A stretch of 64,000 nt of DNA from an uncultured Clostridia bacterium (GTDB lineage Bacteria; Bacillota; Clostridia; TANB77; CAG-465): assembly GCA_934149365.1 (NCBI GenBank), contig CAKPEI010000005.1, positions 1-64,000 on the forward strand, read 5' to 3'. The notes below the pieces were generated by a model that saw nothing but the letters and a program-made list of their open reading frames with translations, did not search any database and was not told where the DNA came from. This document shows positions 63,268 through 64,000 of the stretch, one piece after another (position 1 is the stretch's first letter; every line of letters starts with the position of its first letter). Both the position numbers and the translations under genes were made by a program.

Positions 63268-63993
63268 TTACTCCTCCATTTTAAATATTTTATATACAAA
63301 AAAGCCAACTAAAACATAGCTTAGTATAGAAAAATTTATTATTACATGTCCCATCGTTGTACGTAAAATTGTTTCTCTATATTCAGCATTGGTAAGTATC
63401 GAAGAGAATAATAGTAGAACATTAATTGCTATCATTATAACTAACGTAATTATTGTTGCACTGCTATTTTCTTTAAGTTTAGCTTTTTCTAAATTTTCTT
63501 TAGATACAATATCTATGTATCTAGTAAGAATATCATTAAAATCCCCACCATTTTCATAACAAACCTTAAAAGCATCGATTAAGCTATGAAAAGTTACAAT
63601 ATTTATTTCTTTTTTTAACTCATCAAAGCATTGATTTACATTGACACCATTTTGAATTCTAAAATTAAATTTACTTATACTATATGAAAGTGGTTCTTGT
63701 ACTTTGGTTACTCTTATTGCATCCAGAATGTTATTACTAACTTCTATATTGTTTTTTAAATTAACTATGTACGATGGTAATATATCCTTTATTTTTCTTA
63801 TTTTGTTATTTACACATACATTTATCAAGAGATACGGAATGAAAAAAGAAATTATTGATAATATAACGCAAGTACTTTTTATTTTTATAATTAAAATAAA
63901 CAAACTATAACTGACTAACAAACAAACCACAGATAAAATTAATATTTTTATTGAATCAAAAATTTTGTTGCTCTTAAACATTGGAAAATACAT
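63268..63993 (-). CDS. Type II secretion F-domain protein (TadB/TadC-like), near the window edge
   Basis: Encodes at least 241 residues; the frame is open upstream of the ATG at 63993 and could start beyond the window. Two membrane helices (about 15-35 and 37-56), a cytoplasmic T2SF domain (about 65-170; LPSYIVNLKNNIEVSNNILDA, ENGGDFNDILTRY) and two more helices (about 178-198 and 215-235). TadB/TadC platforms assemble Flp-type pili. More of the system should lie to the right. Confidence 0.75.
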   Translation of the reverse strand: MYFPMFKSNKIFDSIKILILSVVCLLVSYSLFILIIKIKSTCVILSIISFFIPYLLINVCVNNKIRKIKDILPSYIVNLKNNIEVSNNILDAIRVTKVQEPLSYSISKFNFRIQNGVNVNQCFDELKKEINIVTFHSLIDAFKVCYENGGDFNDILTRYIDIVSKENLEKAKLKENSSATIITLVIMIAINVLLLFSSILTNAEYRETILRTTMGHVIINFSILSYVLVGFFVYKIFKMEE

Positions 63994-64000
63994 TTTAAAA

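Overview
The window is AT-rich, densely coded chromosomal DNA from a low-GC Firmicute. Clostridia is the best fit, probably an uncultured gut lineage. The evidence is the gene set (DnaD/DnaI-type replication loading, a WalRK-like pair, YlbF, RecR-YbaB-DnaX, RpoBC), strong AGGAGG ribosome binding sites and sigma-A promoters with 16-17 bp spacers. Spore genes (spmA, spmB, a cwlD-like amidase, a collagen-like exosporium-type protein) indicate an endospore-forming ancestry. The class is an inference from gene content; no 16S gene is present.

Layout. 1-2.5 kb: decayed mobile DNA (integrase start remnant, replication-type winged-helix gene, excisionase-like gene) and a Fic gene under a symmetric four-half-site operator. 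2.8-7 kb: collagen-like protein, XRE regulator, tatD, walK, walR. 7.1-12.5 kb: a minus-strand run reading SRP RNA, dnaX, ybaB, recR, murL, murD2; the last two form the L-glutamate ligase/epimerase route to D-Glu in peptidoglycan. 12.5-20.7 kb: envelope and signalling genes (HD-GYP regulator with a mutated receiver, VanW-family protein, CBM25-like protein, J-protein), a prepilin-like protein with an FGE/C-type-lectin-like tail, and a candidate structured RNA of about 180 nt upstream of it. 20.9-28.8 kb: gyrA, a helicase-loader gene split by a frameshift, dnaD, and a four-gene minimal type IV secretion-like operon (VirB3-, VirB6-, VirB2- and VirD4-like).

28.9-45.3 kb: WG-repeat protein, three tRNAs (Thr, Glu, Lys), mltG, rsmA, a YabE-type cell-wall hydrolase, lemA-htpX, dut, an adenylate-kinase-like gene, a second two-component system, typA, a second prepilin-like protein and small envelope genes. 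45.4-52.9 kb: rpoB-rpoC behind a leader with mutually exclusive hairpins. 53-64 kb: a putative sortase-anchored surface protein, dCMP deaminase, a 50-aa zinc ribbon, spmAB, two tRNA-Arg genes, tadA, cwlD, a second HD-GYP protein, a membrane HEXXH protein, ylbF, a degenerate CapA-like protein and a type II secretion F-domain protein at the right edge.

How it fits together. Housekeeping replication and transcription genes are interleaved with cell-envelope synthesis and surface display. Two prepilin-like genes share a 31-bp upstream element at the same distance from their starts. With the T2SF-domain gene, the mini-T4SS operon and two HD-GYP proteins, this suggests a c-di-GMP-linked surface-appendage programme, which is an inference. 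The most novel-looking items are the structured RNA at 19920-20107, the reduced T4SS-like operon, the DGR-like tail of the first prepilin and the rpoBC leader.
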